NCBI GenBank assembly: GCA_946481205.1
Contig: CAMLNB010000083.1
Coordinates: forward strand, 1 to 14,207
Length of the DNA stretch: 14,207 nt
Origin: an uncultured Kangiella sp.
GTDB lineage: Bacteria; Pseudomonadota; Gammaproteobacteria; Enterobacterales; DSM-103792
Direction of reading: 5' to 3'
The translations under genes and the position numbers were made by a program. This document shows positions 1 to 8,978 of this stretch, in pieces. The notes beneath the pieces are model-generated. The model ran no database searches and was not told where the DNA came from. It saw only the letters and a list, made by a program, of their open reading frames with translations. Numbering within the stretch: position 1 is the stretch's first letter; each line of letters opens with the position of its first letter.

Positions 1-1
1 A

Positions 2-2893
<2,892 letters not shown>

Positions 2894-3142
2894 GGCTCCT
2901 CCACTGATGGCCAGTTATTTTTGGGTTTATCGCCAGAGTCCTCGGGAAAACAAATTCCGGCGTACTGCAAACGGCGACTGCAAATGGGTAACGGACAACA
3001 AGCGCTCGGGGAGCGAATACCGTCAATAACGTCGTCGACGATCGGTGGCGAAGTACTTACTGCGGCGTTGCGCCGGGACTGCTGCCGACCTGCGAATGAC
3101 GTTAACCGGGGGCTTGACGACTGGCCTTGTTTTTGCTGCTCA

Positions 3143-3158
3143 GCACAATCATTGGTGG
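3143..3158 (-). promoter_or_regulatory. NrdR-box-like site 1 (nrdA-proximal)
   Basis: On the minus strand this reads CCACCAATGATTGTGC, agreeing with the NrdR-box consensus acaCwAtATaTwGtgt (from memory) at about 10 of 16 positions. Taken alone it is a weak match. It gains weight because its centre (3150.5) is exactly 32 bp from the centre of the much better second box, which is the usual spacing of NrdR box pairs in front of ribonucleotide reductase genes. NrdR represses nrd genes when dATP is plentiful. Confidence 0.5.
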
Positions 3159-3174
3159 CCACCCGGGATCGGAC

Positions 3175-3190
3175 CCCCCATATATTGGGG
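3175..3190 (-). promoter_or_regulatory. NrdR-box-like site 2 (nrdA-distal)
   Basis: On the minus strand this reads CCCCAATATATGGGGG. Its core CAATATATGG matches the NrdR core CwATATATwG at 9 of 10 positions. It lies within a larger inverted repeat, GGACCCC at 3171-3177 and GGGGTCC at 3187-3193. The location upstream of nrdA and the 32-bp spacing to the second box fit NrdR control. Confidence 0.65.
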
Positions 3191-3395
3191 TCCGGCTTGG
3201 TCTCGACACTGTAGGTCCTTTTTCCGGACTCAGCAAGTAGAGCAAGGTGCTGAAAGGGGTTGGGAAAGCTGTGGAAAAGTCTCAAAAACAGGCTTTGCCT
3301 AACAGCTGGCACTATTGTACTTTTCCGGCGCCGCTGCCTTGTTTTGGTGGCGCTCAGCTATGCTGAAGACACGGGATTAGTTGTAGCGGCCGGGA

Positions 3396-5861
3396 ATGAG
3401 CAAGCGCCTGAATTTATTGTTGGTCGAGGACTCCCTCGACGACGCCGATCTGCTCGAGCTGGCTTTGCGCCGTGGTGGCTTTTCGCCCTCACTGACCCGG
3501 GTCGAGGCGGCCGATGCCTTTCGCAAGGCGCTGGCGGAAAAGACCTGGGATCTGATCATCTCCGACGTCAATGTGCCGAGCTTCGGCGCGGAGCGGGCGC
3601 TCGCCATTCTGACCGAAACGGGCCTGCCGGTGCCGTTCATCGTCGTCTCCGGTCACCTGAAAACCGAAGACGCCGTGATCATGATGCGGGCCGGCGCCGA
3701 AGACTTCATCCAGAAAGACGACATGGCCCGGCTGGTGCCGGCGGTCGAGCGGGCGCTGCGCGATGCCGAGTTGGAGCGGGCCCGGGCCGCCGCCGCGGAA
3801 GAGGCCGAGCGCTATGGCCGCATTCTCGATCAGGCTGCCGCCGAGATTTTCTGGGTCGATGCCGGCAGCCTGGAAATTGTCCACGTCAACCAGGGCGCCT
3901 GCGCCAACACCGGCTATGACGCCGATGATCTGCAGGGGCAGCCGTTTGCCATGTTGCTCAGCTGGCCGTTGCACATGTTGCGTGAGCGCTTGCAGGGGCT
4001 GTATGACGAGCCGCTACGGCCCTTGAGCTTCGAAGCGGACATCAAGCGAGCGGGCGGCACGTATTACCCAGCGGAATTGCGGATGCAGCTGCTGGCTGGC
4101 TATCTGGTCGTGCTGGCCATTGATCTGACCGAGAAAAAAGCCACCGCCGAGCAGCTGCGCAAGCTGTCGCAGGCGGTTGAGCAAAGCCCCAGCGGTGTCG
4201 TCATTGTCGATTGCAAAGGCATCATCGAGTACGTCAACCAAAGCTTTGTCGAGATGAACGGCTACGTCTCGGCCGAAGTGCTCGGCCACGACTTTGCCGA
4301 ACTCATCACCCAGCAGTCGCCCAGCCAGCGCACCCAGCAGCTGCGCGATGCGCTGCGCAATGGCAACAACTGGCGCGGCGAACTGCACACCCGGCGCAAG
4401 GACGGCCACCCGATTTGGGAATACGTGTCGCTGTCACCGATCCAACCGGACCCGAACGAGGCGGAGACGCAAGGGCGCGACACGCCAGCGCATTTTCTGG
4501 TGATGCTCGAAGACATCACGGTCCGCAAAGAATACGAACAGAAACTGATGCGGCAGGCGAGCTTTGATGAGCTGACCAAACTGCCGAACCGGTTGCTGGC
4601 GTTTGATCGCCTGAGCGTGGCGCTGGCCGACGCCCGGCGCAACAACACCCGGGTGGCGCTGTTTTTTATCGACCTCGACAATTTCAAGAACGTCAACGAC
4701 ACGCTCGGCCATTTCGCCGGCGATGCGTTGCTCATCGAAACGGCCGGCCGGCTGCAAAGCTGCCTGCGCGAAACCACCACGCTGGCGCGCTTCGGTGGCG
4801 ATGAATTCATTCTGGTGATGCCGGAGCTGGACAATCCGAACAGCGCCCGCGTGCTGGCCCAGCGCATTCTGAAAGTGCTGCAGCATCCGTTTCATATTCA
4901 TGGCCGCGAATTGTTTATCTCGGCCAGTATCGGCATCACGATTTGCCCGGATGATGGCGACACCACGCAGATTCTGCTGCAGAACGCCGACGCGGCGATG
5001 TACCGCAGCAAGGAGCTCGGCAAGAACGCCTTCAGCTTCTTCACGCCGGAAATGAACCGGCTGGCGGCGCAGCGCTTGACTCTGGAAACGCAGCTGCGCC
5101 GGGCGCTGCCGCAAAGCGAATTTCATCTGGTTTATCAGCCGGTGATCTCGACCCGGACGTTGAAAATTGTTGCGGTCGAAGTGCTGCTGCGCTGGCAGAA
5201 CATCGAACTCGGTGTGGTGCCGCCGGATCAGTTCATTCCGGTGGCGGAAGAAACCGGCCAGATTGTGCCGATTGGTGCCTGGGTGCTGCGCGAATCCTGC
5301 CGCACCGTGGCGAGCTGGCAAGGTCAGCTGGAGACGCCGTTGCGGCTGGCGGTCAACGTGTCGGCGCGGCAATTCAGCGGCCCCGGCATGGTCACCACGG
5401 TGCGCGACGCGCTGGTGGACAGCGGACTCGCCGCCGAGCTGCTGGAGCTGGAGATTACCGAACGCTTGGTGCTGCACGAAACTGCCAACAACTCCAGCCA
5501 GCTGCACGACATCAACGACATGGGCGTGCGCTTGTCGGTGGATGATTTCGGCACCGGCTATTCCGCGCTGAGCTATTTGAAGCGCTTCCCGTTCGATGTG
5601 CTGAAAATCGACCGGGCCTTTATCCGTGACGTGACGCGTGATCGTGACAACGCCGCGCTGGCCAAGGCGATTATCGCGATGGCGCACGGGCTCGATATGC
5701 AGGTGATCGCCGAAGGCGTGGAAACTGCCGAGCAGCGCGATTTCCTGCTCGAACACGGTTGCGACATGATGCAGGGCTATTTCTTCAGCCGGCCGCTACC
5801 GGCCGAGCAGTTGCTGGAAAAGCTGAGCGAGATCGAGGGGCGGATTGTTTCGCCGTCGTAG
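3396..5861 (+). CDS. Receiver-PAS-PAS-GGDEF-EAL cyclic-di-GMP signalling protein
   Basis: This is a soluble 821-residue protein predicted to couple phosphorylation and PAS sensing to cyclic-di-GMP turnover. Residues 1-125 are a CheY-like receiver with E11/D12, phospho-acceptor D57 (IISDVNVP), S85 and K107. A charged, Ala/Glu-rich helical linker (about 116-145) leads to PAS 1 (about 139-245) and PAS 2 with a PAC tail (about 255-380). The GGDEF domain (about 385-548) has the intact motif RFGGDEF (465-471). Its inhibitory I-site RxxD is changed to RETT (458-461). The EAL domain (about 560-815) has EVL (595-597) in place of EAL but keeps N654, E686, the DDFGTG motif (716-721), K737 and EGVE (773-776), so phosphodiesterase activity is likely. 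There is no signal peptide or membrane segment. The ATG at 3396 has only a weak ribosome site. No kinase gene is adjacent. Confidence 0.92.
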   Translation: MSKRLNLLLVEDSLDDADLLELALRRGGFSPSLTRVEAADAFRKALAEKTWDLIISDVNVPSFGAERALAILTETGLPVPFIVVSGHLKTEDAVIMMRAGAEDFIQKDDMARLVPAVERALRDAELERARAAAAEEAERYGRILDQAAAEIFWVDAGSLEIVHVNQGACANTGYDADDLQGQPFAMLLSWPLHMLRERLQGLYDEPLRPLSFEADIKRAGGTYYPAELRMQLLAGYLVVLAIDLTEKKATAEQLRKLSQAVEQSPSGVVIVDCKGIIEYVNQSFVEMNGYVSAEVLGHDFAELITQQSPSQRTQQLRDALRNGNNWRGELHTRRKDGHPIWEYVSLSPIQPDPNEAETQGRDTPAHFLVMLEDITVRKEYEQKLMRQASFDELTKLPNRLLAFDRLSVALADARRNNTRVALFFIDLDNFKNVNDTLGHFAGDALLIETAGRLQSCLRETTTLARFGGDEFILVMPELDNPNSARVLAQRILKVLQHPFHIHGRELFISASIGITICPDDGDTTQILLQNADAAMYRSKELGKNAFSFFTPEMNRLAAQRLTLETQLRRALPQSEFHLVYQPVISTRTLKIVAVEVLLRWQNIELGVVPPDQFIPVAEETGQIVPIGAWVLRESCRTVASWQGQLETPLRLAVNVSARQFSGPGMVTTVRDALVDSGLAAELLELEITERLVLHETANNSSQLHDINDMGVRLSVDDFGTGYSALSYLKRFPFDVLKIDRAFIRDVTRDRDNAALAKAIIAMAHGLDMQVIAEGVETAEQRDFLLEHGCDMMQGYFFSRPLPAEQLLEKLSEIEGRIVSPS

Positions 5862-5885
5862 TGTGGGGCAGCGACGAACCAGCAG

Positions 5886-5924
5886 AAAAATAAAACGCAG
5901 CCGACGGGGCTGCGTTTTATTTTT
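5886..5924. terminator. Bidirectional Rho-independent terminator
   Basis: A perfect 17-bp inverted repeat (5886-5902 and 5908-5924, loop GACGG) has a GC-rich centre flanked by A- and T-runs. It lies between two convergent stop codons, so it can end transcription from both the GGDEF-EAL gene and the minus-strand response regulator. Confidence 0.93.
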
Positions 5925-5941
5925 CCTGACACTTCGGTGAA

Positions 5942-6373
5942 TCAGCGTGGCGCTGTGTTCAGCAACATCCAATACATGCCGAGCTGACCAATGGCTTCGG
6001 TGAACTGGTTGAAATCGACCGGCTTGGTGATGAAGCTGTTGACGCCGAGTTGATAGGAACGCACCACATCGCGCTCTTCGGCCGATGAGGTCAGCACGAC
6101 CACCGGGATCTTGGCGGTACGCGGATCGGCTTTGAGCCGTTGCAGCACATCGAGGCCGTCAACTTTCGGCAGCTTCAGATCGAGCAGGATGAGCCGCGGC
6201 TGTTCGTGGATGGCGCGGCCCGCGTAGGGGCCGGTGCAGAACAGGAAGTCGAGCGCCTCGGCGCCGTCGCGTGCCACCTCGATATGGTTGGCGAGGTTCT
6301 TCTTGCGCAACGCTCGTAGCGTCAACTCCATGTCGTTCGGGTCGTCTTCGACCAGCAGAATTTCCACTTCCAT
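5942..6373 (-). CDS. Rcp1-like single-domain response regulator
   Basis: This 143-residue protein is a CheY-fold receiver with no output domain. Acidic residues E9/D10/D11, phospho-acceptor D65 ([11 protein letters not shown]), T95 (VVLTSS) and K117-P118 (FITKPVDF) are all present. The extended loop before the acceptor ([10 protein letters not shown], about 45-54) and the LPKVDG sequence after it are typical of the Rcp1 group, whose partners are often phytochrome-like or PAS histidine kinases encoded next door. No kinase gene lies in this window, so the partner is unknown. It converges on a gene whose own product starts with a receiver, which suggests that both serve one phosphorelay or cyclic-di-GMP pathway; this is inference. 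The ATG at 6373 has only a weak ribosome site (GGCGG about 14 bases upstream). Confidence 0.92.
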   Translation of the reverse strand: MEVEILLVEDDPNDMELTLRALRKKNLANHIEVARDGAEALDFLFCTGPYAGRAIHEQPRLILLDLKLPKVDGLDVLQRLKADPRTAKIPVVVLTSSAEERDVVRSYQLGVNSFITKPVDFNQFTEAIGQLGMYWMLLNTAPR

Positions 6374-6395
6374 ACGCCAGCACCGCCTTGGTCCA

Positions 6396-6427
6396 TGAAC
6401 CGGTATCGCTGTGAACCGGTGTCACCG
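6396..6427 (-). repeat. Tandem 16-bp direct repeat in the response regulator promoter
   Basis: Two head-to-tail 16-bp units (6396-6411 and 6412-6427) agree at 13 of 16 bases. Each contains TGAACCGGT, including the palindrome ACCGGT. The repeat lies just downstream of a possible minus-strand promoter, TTGAAG (6462-6457) and TAGTCT (6439-6434) with a 17-base spacer. It ends 22 bases before the ATG, where an operator would be expected. Confidence 0.5.
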
Positions 6428-6496
6428 TAAAAGAGACTAGATGGCCGCGGCGGCCCCTTCAACCGTTGGCGGTCGATTTGGTGAAAATCACGGACA

Positions 6497-6523
6497 ACAA
6501 AAAGGGGCCACTTCGGCCCCTTT
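6497..6523 (-). terminator. Terminator of sodB
   Basis: The inverted repeat AAAGGGGCC (6501-6509) and GGCCCCTTT (6515-6523) has a 5-base loop. Read on the minus strand it is followed by a T-run (complement of the A-run at 6499-6503). It lies 27 bases beyond the sodB stop. Confidence 0.88.
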
Positions 6524-6549
6524 CGGTACGGTTGCTGGCAAACACCGGA

Positions 6550-7128
6550 TCAGCCGAAGTTCTTGCTGGCGAAGTTCCAGTTGACCAGCGCCCAGAACGC
6601 TTCGACGTACTTCGCGCGGGCATTGCGGTAGTCGATGTAGTAGGCGTGTTCCCAGACATCGCAGGTCAGCAGCGGGGTGTGGCCGTCCAGAATCGGGTTG
6701 CCAGCAGCGCCAGTGTTGACGATGTCGACCGAGCCGTCGGCCTTCTTGACCAGCCAGGTCCAGCCGGAACCGAAGTTGCCCAGCGCCGACGCGGTGAACT
6801 TCTCTTTGAACGCCGCGAACGAACCGAAGGCCTTGTTGATGGCTTCGGCCAGCTTGCCGGTCGGCTCGCCGCCGGCGTTCGGTGCCAGCGAGTGCCAGTA
6901 GAAGGTGTGGTTCCAGATCTGGGCGGCGTTGTTGTAGATGCCACCTTGCGAGGTCTTGACGATCTCTTCCAGCGACTTGCCTTCGAAAGCGGTGCCCGGC
7001 ACCAGCTTGTTCAGGTTGTCGACATAGGTCTGGTGGTGCTTGCCGTAGTGGAAATTCAGGGTCTCTTCCGAGATATGCGGGGCCAGCGCGGTGCGGGCAT
7101 AAGGCAGGGGCGGCAGTTCAAACGCCAT
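6550..7128 (-). CDS. sodB: Superoxide dismutase [Fe]
   Basis: This cytoplasmic enzyme converts superoxide to oxygen and hydrogen peroxide. The 192-residue protein opens MAFELPPLPY and matches E. coli SodB (193 residues) closely along its length. The metal ligands are recognisable: the histidine of the FHYGKHHQTY segment, the histidine of WNHTFYW, and Asp and His of DVWEHAYY. The glutamine in NNAAQIWNHTFYW is the iron-type signature; manganese enzymes place the equivalent glutamine elsewhere. An in-frame start at 7155 would add nine residues not found in the family. The ATG at 7128 is preceded by GAGGAG at good spacing, so I chose it. The gene is divergent from grxD and has its own terminator. 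The peroxide it makes could be removed by the peroxiredoxin encoded about 2 kb away. Confidence 0.97.
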   Translation of the reverse strand: MAFELPPLPYARTALAPHISEETLNFHYGKHHQTYVDNLNKLVPGTAFEGKSLEEIVKTSQGGIYNNAAQIWNHTFYWHSLAPNAGGEPTGKLAEAINKAFGSFAAFKEKFTASALGNFGSGWTWLVKKADGSVDIVNTGAAGNPILDGHTPLLTCDVWEHAYYIDYRNARAKYVEAFWALVNWNFASKNFG

Positions 7129-7147
7129 GACAGATTCTCCTCGTCGT

Positions 7148-7157
7148 GATTGCAATC
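7148..7157. promoter_or_regulatory. GATTGCAATC palindrome in the sodB leader
   Basis: This perfect 10-bp palindrome lies 20 bases upstream of the sodB ATG, just before its ribosome site. No regulator can be named, and a 10-bp palindrome can occur by chance. Confidence 0.25.
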
Positions 7158-7173
7158 GCTAATACCCGCAGCT

Positions 7174-7267
7174 TTTATGTGGGTAGCTACGGAGTACGGC
7201 AAGCGGAAAAAGAAGGATTCACCGGAAAACGGGCCCACATCTTAGAGCAAGCTGGCAGGCCCGACAA
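7174..7267 (-). promoter_or_regulatory. Candidate sodB promoters
   Basis: Two sigma70-like pairs with 17-base spacers are visible on the minus strand. One is TTGTCG (7267-7262) with TAAGAT (7244-7239); the other is TTGCCG (7202-7197) with CATAAA (7179-7174). Each has two mismatches per hexamer, so neither is certain. Confidence 0.35.
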
Positions 7268-7323
7268 ATGACCACCGGGCTGGTTCCGAGCGGGACGGGC
7301 TCATGCGAACCGGCAGGCTCGGT

Positions 7324-7329
7324 TACAAT
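7324..7329 (+). promoter_or_regulatory. Possible -10 element of grxD
   Basis: TACAAT differs from the sigma70 -10 consensus at one base and lies 35 bases before the grxD start. I see no convincing -35 hexamer at the right distance. Confidence 0.4.
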
Positions 7330-7363
7330 AGCGACCAGTTCTGACCGAAGAGGCTGGGTTGCC

Positions 7364-7702
7364 GTGGATACCATCGAGAAAATCAAACAGCAGATCGCTG
7401 ACAACACCATCGTGCTGTACATGAAAGGTTCACCGAAGTTGCCGATGTGCGGCTTCTCGGCCCGCACCGCCGAAGCGGTGCTGCAATGCGGCCAACCGTT
7501 CGCCTACGTGGACGTGATCGCCAACCCGGACATCCGCGCCGAGTTGCCGAAATACGCCAACTGGCCAACCTTCCCGCAACTGTGGGTCAACGGTGAACTG
7601 ATCGGCGGCTGTGACATCGTCACCGAAATGTTTGCCAAAGGCGAATTGCAGCCGCTGCTGCAACAAGCGACCGAGCAAGCCAAGGCCGCCAAAGGCGCCT
7701 GA
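7364..7702 (+). CDS. grxD: Monothiol glutaredoxin, CGFS type (Grx4)
   Basis: This 112-residue monothiol glutaredoxin binds and transfers [2Fe-2S] clusters with glutathione and BolA-type partners. The active-site sequence KLPMCGFS places the single cysteine at C29. The IEKIKQQI start, LYMKGSPKLP, RAELPKYANWPTFPQLWVNGELIGGCDI and the charged C-terminus match E. coli GrxD almost residue for residue. I placed the start at GTG 7364, which gives the family length. GAAGAGG lies 10 bases upstream and TACAAT further upstream. The longer open frame from ATG 7268 would add 32 residues with no counterpart. The gene is divergent from sodB and convergent with bfr, within an iron and redox group. Confidence 0.95.
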   Translation: MDTIEKIKQQIADNTIVLYMKGSPKLPMCGFSARTAEAVLQCGQPFAYVDVIANPDIRAELPKYANWPTFPQLWVNGELIGGCDIVTEMFAKGELQPLLQQATEQAKAAKGA

Positions 7703-7723
7703 TTTGCTGCACGCTGGTTAAAG

Positions 7724-7751
7724 AAAAAGGGCGGAATCTTCCGCCCTTTTT
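7724..7751. terminator. Bidirectional terminator between grxD and bfr
   Basis: A perfect 12-bp stem (7724-7735 and 7740-7751) with a 4-base loop has an A-run on the left arm and a T-run on the right. It lies between two convergent stop codons. Confidence 0.92.
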
Positions 7752-7808
7752 TGTTGCCCGAATATTGTTGGTGGTGTCTTGTGAGGCGGACAAGCGCGCT
7801 GGAAATCG

Positions 7809-8291
7809 TCAGCTGCCGCCGATACCCCCTGCAGCTGATTGCAGGTAGTTCTGCAGGCCCATTTCCTTGATCAAACTCTGCTGGGTTTCCAGCCAGTCGA
7901 TGTGCTCTTCTTCGCTGTGCAGGATGTCCTTCAGCACGTCGCGACTGACGTAATCATGCACGGACTCGCAGTGGGTGATGCCTTCTTTCAGCGCCGGCAG
8001 TGCTTTCAGTTCCAGCTTCAGATCGCATTTGATCATTTCTTCAACGTTCTCGCCGATCATCAGCTTGCCGAGATCCTGCAGGTTCGGCACACCTTCCAGG
8101 AACAGGATACGTTCGATCAGCTTGTCGGCATGTTTCATTTCATCGATCGACTCGTGGTATTCGTGATCGGCGAGTTGTTTGTAGCCCCAGTTTTTGTACA
8201 TGCGGGCGTGCAGAAAATACTGATTGATGGCGATCAGTTCGTTGCCAAGAACTTTGTTGAGGTATTGGATGACTTTGGCGTCGCCTTTCAT
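7809..8291 (-). CDS. bfr: Bacterioferritin (heme-binding iron storage)
   Basis: This 160-residue subunit belongs to the 24-mer shell that oxidises Fe(II) and stores iron as a ferric mineral. It starts [12 protein letters not shown] like E. coli Bfr (158 residues). Every ferroxidase ligand is in register: E18, E51, H54, E94, E127 and H130. M52, the axial heme ligand, is present, so this is a heme-binding bacterioferritin and not a plain ferritin. The ATG at 8291 has GGGAG 7 bases upstream; a TTG four codons earlier is not needed. bfd lies upstream on the same strand with a 175-bp gap, and a separate promoter is likely (TTGTTC 8366-8361, TAGACT 8343-8338, 17-base spacer). The C-terminal AAGGIGGS tail is slightly longer than in E. 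coli. Confidence 0.97.
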   Translation of the reverse strand: MKGDAKVIQYLNKVLGNELIAINQYFLHARMYKNWGYKQLADHEYHESIDEMKHADKLIERILFLEGVPNLQDLGKLMIGENVEEMIKCDLKLELKALPALKEGITHCESVHDYVSRDVLKDILHSEEEHIDWLETQQSLIKEMGLQNYLQSAAGGIGGS

Positions 8292-8337
8292 GGCCACTCC
8301 CAAGGGCGCTGCGTCCCGCAGTGAAAAGAGTGGCCAA

Positions 8338-8366
8338 AGTCTAGACCCGGTGATCGGTTAGAACAA
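8338..8366 (-). promoter_or_regulatory. Candidate bfr promoter
   Basis: On the minus strand TTGTTC (8366-8361) is followed after 17 bases by TAGACT (8343-8338). This would start transcription about 40 bases before the bfr ATG. Both hexamers are imperfect. Confidence 0.45.
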
Positions 8367-8398
8367 CGGGAAAAGCGAGTTAAGTGATTGATGCGTAA

Positions 8399-8413
8399 TG
8401 AGAATCTATCTTG
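8399..8413. promoter_or_regulatory. Half-conserved Fur-box-like sequence upstream of bfr
   Basis: TGAGAATCTATCTTG has a left half close to the Fur consensus TGATAATNATTATCA, while the right half is poor (about 8 of 14). It lies about 30 bases upstream of the candidate bfr -35. Its left half is identical to that of the stronger box in front of bfd. Confidence 0.3.
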
Positions 8414-8466
8414 TTTCGGAACGCTTTTGGTTGCTGTTCCAAGCGCTGCGAAACACGATGCGCCGA

Positions 8467-8658
8467 TCAGGCGGCTTTGACGTGGTCCGGCAGTTCGTCG
8501 AGGCAGTACTTGAGCAGTTCGCGGGCATCGCAACCGCATTTGCCGCATTGCGTGGCAACGCCCAGTTCGCGGGCCAGATCGCGCATGCTGCTGGCGCCGT
8601 TTTCCACGGCGTCACGGATTTGGCTGTCGGTGACGGCTTTGCACAAGCAGACGTACAC
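8467..8658 (-). CDS. bfd: Bacterioferritin-associated ferredoxin
   Basis: This 63-residue [2Fe-2S] protein docks on bacterioferritin and passes electrons through its heme to the mineral core, so that iron is released. The cluster cysteines C4 and C6 (YVCLC) and C38 and C41 (QCGKC) have the Bfd-family spacing, and the length is that of E. coli Bfd. The start codon is GTG at 8658 with AGGTT about 8 bases upstream; no in-frame ATG gives the conserved MYVCLC opening. The gene precedes bfr on the same strand, as in many gammaproteobacteria. Its promoter carries a strong Fur-box match, which predicts expression when iron is scarce and storage must be drained. Confidence 0.95.
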   Translation of the reverse strand: MYVCLCKAVTDSQIRDAVENGASSMRDLARELGVATQCGKCGCDARELLKYCLDELPDHVKAA

Positions 8659-8718
8659 GGTGGCGAACCTGTCAGTGGGGGCGGCCGCAGCGGCGCAACC
8701 CGGTCCAGAGATGTGGTT

Positions 8719-8746
8719 ATTGTATGCAAATGAGAATAACTGTCAA
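8719..8746 (-). promoter_or_regulatory. sigma70 promoter of bfd
   Basis: On the minus strand a consensus -35, TTGACA (8746-8741), is followed after 16 bases by TACAAT (8724-8719), one base from the -10 consensus. The start would be near 8712, leaving a leader of about 54 bases before the GTG. This is the best sigma70 promoter in the window. Confidence 0.8.
8726..8744. promoter_or_regulatory. Fur box in the bfd promoter
   Basis: The 15-base core TGAGAATAACTGTCA (8731-8745) matches the 7-1-7 Fur consensus TGATAATNATTATCA at 11-12 of 14 informative positions. It fills the spacer between the -35 and -10 hexamers, so bound Fur would block RNA polymerase. Confidence 0.7.
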
Positions 8747-8978
8747 ATGCTTGTGATTGTCATAAACTAATGCGAGCGTACCGCGTTACTGTTACCGTCT
8801 TGTCAGACTTGGCTGGCCAGAACCCGCCGCCGGGGCCGATTTAGCGGTGCGCTTGTACAAAAAATGTCCTACTCCGCCGCTTGGATTTAGGTCAGTCTCG
8901 GCCCCTATAATGGCGCCCCTGCTATTTATCCGACCGTTCAATACGGTCATCCAGATCAGTCACATTAAGGAGAGCAAC
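8747..8978 (+). promoter_or_regulatory. Upstream region and promoter of the peroxiredoxin gene
   Basis: The bfd-peroxiredoxin gap of 320 bases holds the bfd promoter on its left. On its right is a perfect -10, TATAAT (8906-8911), with a poor -35 (TTGGAT, 8881-8886, 19-base spacer). A short palindrome, TTGTACAA, lies at 8853-8860. The ribosome site AAGGAGAG is at 8967-8974. I see no clear OxyR site and no gene. Confidence 0.6.

Larger units (their letters stand above)
2894..3395. promoter_or_regulatory. Divergent control region between nrdA and the GGDEF-EAL gene
   Basis: About 500 bases contain no convincing gene. The open frames that cross it have neither family resemblance nor ribosome sites. 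On the nrdA side it holds a weak sigma70-like pair (minus strand: TTGCTG at 3236-3231 and TACAGT at 3213-3208, 17-base spacer) and two NrdR-box-like palindromes, annotated separately. A start near 3200 would give nrdA an untranslated leader of about 300 bases. On the minus strand TTTTCCACA (3278-3270) differs from the DnaA box TTATCCACA at one base. I found no clear promoter for the plus-strand gene at 3396. Confidence 0.5.

Noticed and set aside
3270..3292. CTGT and ACAG half-sites resembling a LexA operator
   Set aside because: The half-sites are about 15 bases apart, not the 8 of a LexA box, so no SOS site is called.
4434..5756. 440-codon open frame on the minus strand opposite the GGDEF-EAL gene
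   Set aside because: The plus-strand frame carries unmistakable GGDEF and EAL motifs; this frame has none and shows the same reverse-frame composition.
7129..7155. Earlier in-frame start of sodB
   Set aside because: The nine extra residues include the GAGGAG ribosome site of the normal MAFELP start and are not found in the family.
8398..8733. Plus-strand frame opposite bfd
   Set aside because: It is antisense to the clearly recognised bfd and covers its promoter; no domain is visible.
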